Assembly: GCA_017514235.1 (NCBI GenBank)
Contig: JAFWKK010000077.1
Location: forward strand, 1-35,051
Reading direction: 5' to 3'
Source of the DNA: Kiritimatiellia bacterium
GTDB lineage: Bacteria > Verrucomicrobiota > Kiritimatiellia > RFP12 > UBA1067
DNA: 35,051 nt
Below are positions 19,817 through 27,047 of this stretch, piece by piece. The number at the start of each line of letters is the position of its first letter. Position 1 is the stretch's first letter. Under the pieces are notes generated by a model, which saw only the letters and a program-made list of their open reading frames with translations, had not been told where the DNA came from and made no database searches. The position numbers and the translations under genes are program-made.

Positions 19817-21616
19817 TCACAGTATTCCGGTCACTTCGGGCTCAAGCATGACGCCAAGGCGAAAGAATACGCGGTTGCGCATGAGCCGCACAAGAGCCAG
19901 GAAGTCCGATGACGTTGCGTCTTCGCCGCGCACGACGACGTTTGCGTGCCCTTCCCATACGTACGCTCCGCCGACACGCATCTCCTTAGCGCCAACCTCT
20001 TCCAAAAGCCTCCCTGCATAATCCCCCGGCGGATTCTTGAAGACGCTTCCGAACGTTCCCGGCGGGAACTTCCGCCGGCGCGCAAGATAGTCTGCCGCGC
20101 TGCCCTGCGTCCTGGCCGCCGCCAGCTTCTCCTCGTCCCATTCGACATCTTGTATCTCGCCTTTGAGATTCGAATGCCTGTAGGCGAAGCCGCAGCCGGA
20201 AGCCGCGATCCACGAGCCGTCCACCTTGACGCGTGCAACGACCTCGGAGATCGAATGTCCGAACGCGCCTGCATTCATCTTCACCCAGCCGCCAACCGTG
20301 CCAGGTATCCCAACCATCCACGGAATGCCGAGCGACGAGCCGGACCGGGCCGCAGGCCCTTCCGTCTTACGGTACTCGATGCCAAGGTCGAGGTCTGTTT
20401 TCCATGTATTGAAGCCGCCGCCGATCCATATTCGCCTCGGCGGCAGCTCGTGCAGCTTCGAAACGATGTCGCCCGCGCCAAGAACAAGCGTGACGTCGCC
20501 CGGCCTTGCCGTGCGCACCGCATGGGTCCATGCCTCTTCGCAGCTGCGGGCGAGCCTGACGTTCATCCCGGCTGCACGGCAGACGGCGTAAATGTCCGCA
20601 ATGTCGCCGCCCTCGACAGGCTGTTCGAACGCCGGGTACGTCGGACAAAGCACCGTTTCGTCCGCCGCCTCCAGCGCGGACGGGAAATCGGCAAGCAACG
20701 CTTTCGTTCGCGAATAGCGATGCGGCTGGAAAAGGACCCGCAGCCTGCCTCGGCACGCTTGCCGCGCCATCTGCACAGCGCACCTCATCTCCGTCGGGTG
20801 GTGCGCATAGTCCGTATACACGCCTTCGGACAGGCGCTGAAAGCGCCTGTCGGGGAGTTCGGCCACTATGGACGGCAAGACCGCCGCTATGTCCGCAGCC
20901 GAGTGTCCTCGCCGCAACGCTACTTCAGCCGCAGCACGTGCGTTCCGCCTGTTGTGCGGGGGGAGCGGATCTAGCGCGACGGAGAGTTCCGGGAGAGGGG
21001 CCAGGCTTTCGCTCTCGATCACGTCCCGCGCCTGTCGCCGCGCGGCGTCGTAGCAGGCAACATAGTCGGCCTTGGTCTTGAAGTGGTCCGGATGGTCGTA
21101 TTCGCAGTTGGTCACCACGAGAAGTCCGGCGCGGTAGCGGGAAAGCGTTCCGTCCGACTCGTCGGCCTCAACGACGAGCGGTCCGCGCCCGATGCCAGCG
21201 ACCGGGAAGGAGCCTGTTTCGCCGCCAATGGCCCATGACGGATCTTCGCCGAGCGCCTGAAGCAGCTTCGCAGTCCAGGTCGCGGTAGTTGTCTTGCCGT
21301 GCGAACCGCAGACGGCGATGGAATCCGCCTCGGAAACTATCTCGGCCAGCACATCGCCGCGAAGGCGCATGCGCGATGCGGCGCGGCGCTCCGGCTCATC
21401 AGCAGAAACGGCTGGCGTCACTATCACCTCGTCGACGCCCTTGACATGCGAGGCGTCATGCCCGACCGAAACGTTAATGCCAAGTCGCTCCAGCCATCGC
21501 GTGCGCGGCGTTGCGGCAAGGTCGCAACCGGAAACGTCATGTCCGCGCGCCTTCAGCAGGACGGCGAGACCGGCCATGCCCACTCCGCCGATCCCGATCA
21601 GGTGAATCCGCTTCAT
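19817..21616 (-). CDS. murC-murB: Fused UDP-MurNAc:L-alanine ligase / UDP-enolpyruvoyl-GlcNAc reductase with shortened MurB part
   Basis: A 599-residue fusion of two successive cytosolic steps of peptidoglycan precursor synthesis. Residues 1 to about 390 are MurC: Rossmann GIGGVGMAG (8-16), ATP loop GSHGKTTT (104-111), EADESDGT, TNCEYDHPDHF, DYAHHPTE. From about 395 on is MurB: GGGFN, GIPWMVGIPGTVGGWVKMNAGAFG, the proton-donor serine in PPGTFGSVFKNP (about 524), and the C-terminal LEPEV glutamate (about 594). The MurB part is only about 205 residues against roughly 300 normally: most of the N-terminal FAD-binding subdomain before GIPGTVGG is missing or compressed. The ATG at 21614-21616 was chosen for the MurC consensus (MKRIHLIGIGG). 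It follows the DUF1846 gene by 28 bases. Confidence 0.9.
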   Translation of the reverse strand: MKRIHLIGIGGVGMAGLAVLLKARGHDVSGCDLAATPRTRWLERLGINVSVGHDASHVKGVDEVIVTPAVSADEPERRAASRMRLRGDVLAEIVSEADSIAVCGSHGKTTTATWTAKLLQALGEDPSWAIGGETGSFPVAGIGRGPLVVEADESDGTLSRYRAGLLVVTNCEYDHPDHFKTKADYVACYDAARRQARDVIESESLAPLPELSVALDPLPPHNRRNARAAAEVALRRGHSAADIAAVLPSIVAELPDRRFQRLSEGVYTDYAHHPTEMRCAVQMARQACRGRLRVLFQPHRYSRTKALLADFPSALEAADETVLCPTYPAFEQPVEGGDIADIYAVCRAAGMNVRLARSCEEAWTHAVRTARPGDVTLVLGAGDIVSKLHELPPRRIWIGGGFNTWKTDLDLGIEYRKTEGPAARSGSSLGIPWMVGIPGTVGGWVKMNAGAFGHSISEVVARVKVDGSWIAASGCGFAYRHSNLKGEIQDVEWDEEKLAAARTQGSAADYLARRRKFPPGTFGSVFKNPPGDYAGRLLEEVGAKEMRVGGAYVWEGHANVVVRGEDATSSDFLALVRLMRNRVFFRLGVMLEPEVTGIL

Positions 21617-21644
21617 GTCGCGCAGCGATGCCGCAGGGGCCGCG

Positions 21645-23165
21645 TCAGTTTTCGCCCATGAAGAGCGCATTGGACGCATAGTACGGATCGGAAGTGAACC
21701 GGCAGCCGAGGCGCCTCAGGCCGGCCTCGTCGCCCGGCGTGACGATGTGCGTCATGTGTACTTCGCAGCTGCGCAACTCGTTCAGCTTCTCAAGCGCAAT
21801 CTGCGCCGCGGGATTGGTGGTCGAAGATATCGCAAGTCCTATAAGGGCCTCGTCAAGGTTGAGAGAGGTGTAGCCGACCTTCAGTATGTCCTGCTTCATG
21901 TGGGCGATGGACTGTATGACGTTCGGCCCGATGAGCGGAATCTGCGACGGAATGCCGGAGAGCGTCTTGACCGCATTCATCACCATTGCGGCGGCGGCAT
22001 GCATCTCGTCCGAGTTCCTGCCGGTGACGATGCGCCCGTCGCGCAGCTGGATCGCCGCGCCCGACACGATCTTCCCGCCGGCCTTCCCCTTGCCCTGCAG
22101 GCGGGCCGCCTCTGCGGTACGCCGCGCCGCCTCTACGACGACGCGGTCCTCTGCACGTAGCCCGAGCGAATCCATCAGCTCCTTCGCCCGCTCCACCATC
22201 GAGCGGTCGGTGGCGCCCTCGGCGAATGCGCACTGGTAGCGCAGGAACCTGCGGATTATCTCCTGCTTGGAGGCGTTGCGCACGACCTCGTCGTCGATTA
22301 TGCCGAAGCCTATGCGGTTTACGCCCATGTCCGTCGGGGAACGGTACGGGCACGCCCCCTTGGTCATCTTCTGCCATATCGCCACCAGAAGCGGGAAGGC
22401 GTCCACGTCTCGGTTGTAGTTGACGGCGTCCTTGCCGTACGCCTCCTTGTGGTAGGGGTCGAGCATGTTGCGGTCGTTGAGGTCGATCGTCGCGGCCTCG
22501 TAGGCGATGTTAAGCGGATGGTCGAGCGGCAGGTTCCACACTGGGAAGGACTCGAACTTCGCGTAGCCGGCGAAGTTGCCCATGCGGTACTCGTGGTAGA
22601 TCTGCGCAAGGCACGTGGCGAACTTGCCGGAGCCCGGACCCGGCGCGGTGACCACGACGATCGGCCTCTCGGTCTTCACGTACTCGTTCTTGCCGTAGCC
22701 CATGTCGGATACGATCGTATCGACGTCGGCCGGATAGCCCGCAGTCTTGTAGTGATAGTAGACCCTGACGCCGCGCCGCTCGAGCTTGGCGCGGAACTGC
22801 TTCACGGCATGCTGCTCCTGGTAGCGCGTTATGACGACGCCTCTCACGAGAAGACCGAGGCTGCGGAGGTCGTCTATCAGCTTCAGCGCGTCGTCGGCGT
22901 ATGAGATGCCGAAGTCGGCGCGCATCTTCTTGCGCTCAATGTCGCCGGCGAAGAGGCAGAGGATCACCTCGGCCTGGTCCTTCAGCGTCTGAAGGAGGCG
23001 GAGTTTCACGTTCGGGTCGTAGCCCGGCAGGCAGCGCGCCGCGTGGAAGTCGTTCATCAGCTTGCCGCCGAACTCAAGGTAGAGACGGCCGTACTTGCCG
23101 GCGCGGCGCCGGATCTCCTCCGACTGCTCCTTCAGGTACTTCTCGTTGTCGAATCCCGCTTTCAT
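21645..23165 (-). CDS. DUF1846 / UPF0371 family protein
   Basis: A 506-residue cytosolic protein of a widespread but uncharacterised family. Family blocks are clear: FDNEKYLKEQSEEIRRR at the start, YLEFGGKL, MRADFGISY, GYPADVDTIVSD, and RPIVVVTAPGPGSGKFATCL (a P-loop-like GPGSGK at 176-181), then AYEAATIDLNDRNMLDPYH and AVNYNRDVDAFP. This resembles a nucleotide-binding fold, but no reaction is established. The ATG at 23163-23165 overlaps the nifU-like TGA as ATGA, so translation is probably coupled; the frame is open upstream but that would only duplicate the previous gene's end. It lies between an Fe-S scaffold gene and murC-murB. Confidence 0.9.
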   Translation of the reverse strand: MKAGFDNEKYLKEQSEEIRRRAGKYGRLYLEFGGKLMNDFHAARCLPGYDPNVKLRLLQTLKDQAEVILCLFAGDIERKKMRADFGISYADDALKLIDDLRSLGLLVRGVVITRYQEQHAVKQFRAKLERRGVRVYYHYKTAGYPADVDTIVSDMGYGKNEYVKTERPIVVVTAPGPGSGKFATCLAQIYHEYRMGNFAGYAKFESFPVWNLPLDHPLNIAYEAATIDLNDRNMLDPYHKEAYGKDAVNYNRDVDAFPLLVAIWQKMTKGACPYRSPTDMGVNRIGFGIIDDEVVRNASKQEIIRRFLRYQCAFAEGATDRSMVERAKELMDSLGLRAEDRVVVEAARRTAEAARLQGKGKAGGKIVSGAAIQLRDGRIVTGRNSDEMHAAAAMVMNAVKTLSGIPSQIPLIGPNVIQSIAHMKQDILKVGYTSLNLDEALIGLAISSTTNPAAQIALEKLNELRSCEVHMTHIVTPGDEAGLRRLGCRFTSDPYYASNALFMGEN

Positions 23166-23725
23166 CGCCCGAGCTCCTTCAGGATCGCTTCTATCTTCGG
23201 ACGGCACTTGCCGCAGCCTCCGCCGGCCTTCGTGAAGTTCGTGACCTCCTCGACGGTCGTCAGCTGATTCTCGGTTATAACGCGCCTGATCTCGTTTTCG
23301 GAGACTCCGTAGCACGTGCAGAGCGTGTTGTCCTCAAGGTTGCGGTCGGCGTTCTCGCCGGTTTCGTAGTTCTTGATCGCCGCCTCCATCGCCTCGCGCC
23401 CCATGACGCTGCAATGCATCTTCTGCGGCGGCAGCCCGCCGAGGTAGTCGGCGATGTCCTTGTTCGTTATCCGCTTCGCCTCCTCAAGCGTCTTGCCGAT
23501 CACCATCTCGGTTAGCGCGGAGCTGGACGCTATCGCGCTGGCGCAGCCAAACGTCTGGAATTTAGCCTCGGCGATCCTGCCGTCCTCCCCCAGACGGAAC
23601 TGGAACTGCAGTGCGTCGCCGCATGCGAGGGAGCCGACCGTCGCCGTCCCGTCAGGGTTCTCTATCTTGCCCACGTTCCGAGGGTTGCGGAAGTGGTCCA
23701 TCACCTTCTCCGAATAGTTCCACAT
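23162..23725 (-). CDS. nifU: NifU-like Fe-S cluster scaffold (IscU domain plus BFD-like 2Fe-2S domain)
   Basis: A 187-residue protein. Residues 1-125 are an IscU-type scaffold with the three cluster cysteines C35 (ACGD), C61 (FGCAS) and C105 (MHCSVMG) plus the conserved D37. Residues about 133-187 are a BFD-like domain with C136, C138 (LCTCYGV), C171 and C174 (GGGCGKC), which would hold a stable 2Fe-2S cluster. The C-terminal Nfu domain of classical NifU is absent. It receives sulfur from a cysteine desulfurase (IscS/NifS), which is not in the window. The ATG at 23723-23725 has no Shine-Dalgarno and sits 11 bases after the -10 box. The gene heads a unit with DUF1846 and murC-murB. Confidence 0.93.
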   Translation of the reverse strand: MWNYSEKVMDHFRNPRNVGKIENPDGTATVGSLACGDALQFQFRLGEDGRIAEAKFQTFGCASAIASSSALTEMVIGKTLEEAKRITNKDIADYLGGLPPQKMHCSVMGREAMEAAIKNYETGENADRNLEDNTLCTCYGVSENEIRRVITENQLTTVEEVTNFTKAGGGCGKCRPKIEAILKELGR

Positions 23726-23736
23726 AACGGGACTCT

Positions 23737-23745
23737 ATTATACCA
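23737..23745 (-). promoter_or_regulatory. Extended -10 promoter of nifU-DUF1846-murCB
   Basis: Minus-strand TGGTATAAT within GAATTATGGTATAAT, the same 15-mer as at the ppdK promoter. The start codon is 11 bases downstream. The -35 region (17-base spacer) reads as GC-rich with no TTGACA-like hexamer. Confidence 0.72.
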
Positions 23746-23785
23746 TAATTCTCGCCCGCCTGAGGACTGTCCGAAGCCGGGCCCG

Positions 23786-25150
23786 TCACTTCACCAGGTG
23801 CATCTCGATGTTCATGTTCCTGCAGAAAGCGGTCAGCTCCTCGACGCGGTCGCCGTACATCAGCGCATAGTGATGCTCCCAGCCGTTCTCCATGACCTCG
23901 CGGCGGACGGCCTCGCAGCCGGCGTCGAACCTGACGTTGAGCGGCGTGCCGCGCACAAAGAGGTCAGTATCGATTCCCGTGCCGGGGCAAACGAGCATGC
24001 GGAAGCCCCTTCCGTCGCGCGTCTCGCCCAGGCGCGCGAGCGTGACCCGTCCGGGCTTCAGCGGGAACTCGCCCGTGCAACCCTTCACCCCGCCGCCCTC
24101 AACGGTCGCGGAACTGTGCAGCTCGGGCTGATAGCCCTGCTTGCAGAGCCCGCACGGCGCCGCGCCGCAGTGCCATACCGTCCCGTGGTCGCCTTCGCAA
24201 ATGATGAGGTCACAGAAGAACGGCAGGTCGCCCGAGATTATCTGGCCAATGCGCATCATCACCGCGCCGTAGACGTCGCCCTCGCACGCCGTGAGACAGC
24301 CGTGGTTCGTGAGATGGCCGAGCGTGGAGCAGACGGCAATGCCGTAGAACTCGTTGAGAATGACCTCCGGCCAGCAGCGCATCGCAAACGTGTCTACGAA
24401 AAACTTCTCCTTCAGCTTCATCACCGCCGCGATGAGACGGGCTGACTTCTCCTTCTGGTTTCCCCTGGGGCCGTCCGTCGGGTGCGTCTTCAGGTCGCCG
24501 TCGATTATGGCCATGCCTTTCGCGACCTCGTCGGCGGTCAGGTTCTGCGCGACGGTGAAGAGCTCGTGTTCCGTAATGATCTTCACCTCGGGTCCGAGCG
24601 TGCGGCGCAGCATCATCTCGTCCACGCAGCTCGTGAAGAACCCCGGGACGCGCCCTCCGATAAGGCCGATGCGCATGCGTCCGAGCGCCTTCATCGCCTG
24701 GGCGACGCGAATCTGCTTCATGAGGCCATCCTCGGCTTCCTTCGTCCCGGCCTGCGCATGGACGTAGAAGTACGGTATGCCGAGCCGCCACATGTGGTGC
24801 GCGTTCATGTTCGCCGCGCAGAAGGAGTTGTTCTGCAGGCGTCCGCCCTTCGGGTCAGGCTCGGGCTGCGACCAGAGGAGGATCGGCACCTTGAGGCGTT
24901 GCGCGAACATGGGCGGCACAACGCCAAGCGAAAACGTGAGGAAGTGCGCCACGATCAGGTCGGGACGGTCCTTCTCCCACTGGTCGAGGACCTCGATAGC
25001 CTCGCCTTCAAGCGCAAGCATGTGGTCCGGGGCGACGACCTCCACGTCGGGGAGCTTCTCCAGGAACCTGATTGCGTCCGCACGAGCGGCCTCAAGCGTG
25101 TCGTTCGTCCAGTTGACCTTGCTCAGCGGCAGGTATCCGATCTTGAACAT
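23786..25150 (-). CDS. L-fucose/L-arabinose isomerase-like sugar isomerase
   Basis: A 454-residue cytosolic protein of the FucI/AraA-like superfamily, whose members interconvert aldoses and ketoses with a Mn2+ ion. The C-terminal half has candidate metal-site elements: FAMRCWPEVILNEF (Glu), LTACEGDVYGAVMM (Glu/Asp) and GTVWHCGAAPC (His). The N-terminal half has Rossmann-like segments (RPDLIVAHFLTFSLG, RMRIGLIGGRVPGF). It is shorter than E. coli FucI (about 590) and is not a plain fucose or arabinose isomerase, so the substrate is open. The ATG at 25148-25150 has a strong Shine-Dalgarno, AAGGAGG. It is preceded by, and overlaps, the end of a PfkB-kinase gene fragment whose promoter it probably uses. 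Confidence 0.83.
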   Translation of the reverse strand: MFKIGYLPLSKVNWTNDTLEAARADAIRFLEKLPDVEVVAPDHMLALEGEAIEVLDQWEKDRPDLIVAHFLTFSLGVVPPMFAQRLKVPILLWSQPEPDPKGGRLQNNSFCAANMNAHHMWRLGIPYFYVHAQAGTKEAEDGLMKQIRVAQAMKALGRMRIGLIGGRVPGFFTSCVDEMMLRRTLGPEVKIITEHELFTVAQNLTADEVAKGMAIIDGDLKTHPTDGPRGNQKEKSARLIAAVMKLKEKFFVDTFAMRCWPEVILNEFYGIAVCSTLGHLTNHGCLTACEGDVYGAVMMRIGQIISGDLPFFCDLIICEGDHGTVWHCGAAPCGLCKQGYQPELHSSATVEGGGVKGCTGEFPLKPGRVTLARLGETRDGRGFRMLVCPGTGIDTDLFVRGTPLNVRFDAGCEAVRREVMENGWEHHYALMYGDRVEELTAFCRNMNIEMHLVK

Positions 25151-25284
25151 GTTGCCTCCTTGTGTTTTGCAGTTATGCGTATTTTGGAAAGTGTCTTTGC
25201 CTTGGCATCCATGGGCATGAATGGCAGCACCGCGAGGCGGTCGTTCGAGCAGAGCCCAAGCCCTATATAGTCAAAGCGTTTCAT
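25123..25284 (-). pseudogene. N-terminal remnant of a PfkB-family sugar kinase
   Basis: A 53-codon reading frame starts MKRFDYIGLGLCSNDRLAVL and continues PFMPMDAKAKTLSKIRI. This matches the first beta strand and substrate-side loop of ribokinase/PfkB-type kinases (FDxxGxGxxxxD...P...DxK). The similarity ends around residue 37; the frame then runs through the Shine-Dalgarno of the isomerase gene and stops at 25123-25125, 25 bases inside it. The rest of a kinase (about 300 residues with the GAGD motif) is absent. The promoter at 25293-25301 starts 9 bases away, so the fragment may still be translated, perhaps as a leader coupled to the isomerase. It could instead be a diverged small peptide, but the PfkB resemblance is good. 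Confidence 0.6.
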
Positions 25285-25292
25285 CGGATAAG

Positions 25293-25301
25293 ATTATACC
25301 A
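25293..25301 (-). promoter_or_regulatory. Extended -10 promoter of the PfkB remnant and isomerase
   Basis: Minus-strand TGGTATAAT. The remnant's ATG is 8 bases downstream, predicting a leader of about 2 bases. The isomerase start is a further 134 bases on and has its own strong Shine-Dalgarno. Confidence 0.7.
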
Positions 25302-25545
25302 AAATCGGAGCGGACATGCGGCGCGAAAGCATGAGAAAACATGAAACAAGTTGACAAGTGCTATCCGCAACCGTAGCGTATTGGCGGGGTGCATCAGCCC
25401 AGTGGAATAGAAGCAACATTGTAAACATCACCATCAACACTATAAAACTATTGGCTCATAATGTAGTAACTTGTGCATATGAATGAGGCAGAGCGAACAT
25501 GAAGTCACAAGTCGCCAAAACAAACGACAGCCTTTCCTCGCGGAG
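25302..25545. other. AT-richer intergenic stretch, no gene recognised
   Basis: This 244-base stretch lies between the isomerase promoter and the pseudopilin-like stop. It is visibly less GC-rich than the rest of the window. A plus-strand frame from 25499 runs into the pseudopilin-like gene but has no family character. No tRNA cloverleaf, CRISPR repeat or convincing terminator was seen. Confidence 0.4.
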
Positions 25546-26127
25546 TCAGATAAACGATTTCTGTGGTTTTGCATCATCACCAATAATTCTAGTAAGCGTA
25601 CAATGCTTCGCCTTTATGATTGAACTTGTTCCATTTTTACGAATAACCACAATTCCTTTACCGTTCAACCTTGGCTCTGACGCATAAGAATCCTTGCATA
25701 TTGGCAGTAGTTCATTCGCAGTCAAGCGGACAACATCCATGTTCTCGAGGTCGATGTTGGAGGAAATTAACAACGGAAAAGATGCACCGCACATATCTAA
25801 GTCACATACGGCAACATTCCACGAGCGAAAGGCATTCGTAAGTGAACATGCGCATTCGGAATCTAGTTCATAAGTCTTGCAAAGGCTCGTCAAGAATTCA
25901 CATGAATTTGAGAATGAATCAGGATTTATGTAATTCTCGCCTGCTTTGTGCAGCCTGTCGTTCTTGGCCATCATCATTGCGAACATTTGTCCTTTCACAG
26001 ATAACGAATGTGAATATGCCACAAAAGCATCTCTGCCCGCCGGAAATAAGATTGCCATCAAAATGCCAACGACAGTAAACGTGCCAAAGAAAAGGCATCC
26101 CGCTCGTTTTCTTAGTACATCCATCAT
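25546..26127 (-). CDS. Membrane-anchored pseudopilin-like protein, function unknown
   Basis: A 193-residue protein. The start is placed at 26125-26127 (MMDVLRKRAG) because AAGGA lies 8 bases upstream; an ATG 30 bases further up (MELKARRIF) has none. A basic N-terminus is followed by one hydrophobic segment (GCLFFGTFTVVGILMAILF), then an extracytoplasmic part containing six cysteines. Segments such as KGQMFAMMMAKNDR, SFSNSCEFLTSLC, FPLLISSNID and GIVVIRKNGTSSIIKAK recall the large sets of type II secretion/pilin-like proteins of Lentisphaerota and Kiritimatiellota, but a canonical prepilin-peptidase site is not clear. Codon use is markedly more A/T-ending than in its neighbours. Neighbouring genes suggest no role. 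Confidence 0.6.
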   Translation of the reverse strand: MMDVLRKRAGCLFFGTFTVVGILMAILFPAGRDAFVAYSHSLSVKGQMFAMMMAKNDRLHKAGENYINPDSFSNSCEFLTSLCKTYELDSECACSLTNAFRSWNVAVCDLDMCGASFPLLISSNIDLENMDVVRLTANELLPICKDSYASEPRLNGKGIVVIRKNGTSSIIKAKHCTLTRIIGDDAKPQKSFI

Positions 26128-26276
26128 TGAAAAAATCCTTCGCGCCTTGAGTTCCATTGCCGTAAAACGGAAAACGTCACTTCACCCTTTGTTTATAGGG
26201 TTGCAGCTGCTCTCATGCCAGAAAAAACGGGAACCCTCCATTTACAGATTTGGAATCCTTGCCTGCAAGAGGCCGG

Positions 26277-27047
26277 CTAGTCCGTGTCGATCTTCGATAG
26301 GTCGCCGTTTACGGTTATGCCGCCGTCGGCGACGATGATCGCCCCGTTGAGATAGCTCGATTCGTCCGACGCCAGGAAAAGCGCGATCTTTGCGATCTCC
26401 TCCGGCGTGCCATAGCGGCGGAGCGGAGTACGCAGCTTGAGGAACCGCTCCTCGTCGAATGTGGAGTTCTCAGGGTTTGACTGGCGCATCATCGGCGTCA
26501 TGATCGCCGCTGGCGATATGCAGTTCGTACGGACGCCGTAGCGTCCGTACTCAACGGCGAGCGACTTCGTCAGCTGCACGATAGCGCCCTTCGTCGCCGT
26601 ATAGGCGTCACAGTCGGGGATGCCGATCTGCGCCGCCGACGAGCCAGTGTTGACGATCGATCCGCCGCCCGCCTTGATCATCGTCGGAATCGCGTATTTC
26701 GTAAAGAGATACACGCTCTTCAGGTTAATGGCGATTACGCGATCCCAGTCATCTTCGGAGATGTCGGTGATCTTTCCGTCGTGTCCGGTCCAGAATATCC
26801 CGGCGTTGTTGTAAAGCACGTTCACCGTGCCGCACGCCGCGACGGCAGCCTGGACGTCCGCCGCCCTCGACACGTCGCACCTGACGAACGTCGCGCCGAT
26901 CTCCGCCGCGGACTTCTCGCCCTTCTCGGCGTTGATGTCCGCAATGAACACCTTCGCGCCTTCCTCGGCAAAGAGCTTCGCTCCAGCAAAGCCGATGCCC
27001 TGCGCTCCACCTGTTACGAGCGCAGTCTTTCCCTCCAGCCTACCCAT
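26277..27047 (-). CDS. Short-chain dehydrogenase/reductase (SDR)
   Basis: A 256-residue classical SDR. The NAD(P)-binding TGGAQGIG lies near residue 12 and is followed by ADIN, which suggests NAD preference (Asp after strand beta-2). NNAG, the catalytic Ser (NTGSSAAQ), and YTATK with the catalytic Tyr/Lys are all present. It ends with the family-typical DGGITVNGD. ATG at 27045-27047 is preceded by AAGGAGG and overlaps the end of the symporter gene by 8 bases, showing an operon; the frame is open further up, but that reads through the symporter gene. It probably oxidises or reduces a sugar or polyol released by the neighbouring glycosidases; substrate unknown. Confidence 0.92.
   Translation of the reverse strand: MGRLEGKTALVTGGAQGIGFAGAKLFAEEGAKVFIADINAEKGEKSAAEIGATFVRCDVSRAADVQAAVAACGTVNVLYNNAGIFWTGHDGKITDISEDDWDRVIAINLKSVYLFTKYAIPTMIKAGGGSIVNTGSSAAQIGIPDCDAYTATKGAIVQLTKSLAVEYGRYGVRTNCISPAAIMTPMMRQSNPENSTFDEERFLKLRTPLRRYGTPEEIAKIALFLASDESSYLNGAIIVADGGITVNGDLSKIDTD

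Noticed and set aside
18600-20021. Plus-strand frame of about 473 codons opposite buk
   Set aside because: It has arginine-rich antisense composition and crosses two promoters and several gene ends.
23743-23785. Possible terminator after the sugar isomerase gene
   Set aside because: Only a 5-bp stem with a long loop is possible and no T-run follows.
25499-25687. 62-codon plus-strand frame in the AT-rich island
   Set aside because: Most of it is antisense to the pseudopilin-like gene; it has no recognisable features.
26170-26276. Possible terminator after the SDR gene (GGGTTCCC followed by a T-run)
   Set aside because: The palindrome leaves no room for a loop and the alternative stem is only three base pairs.
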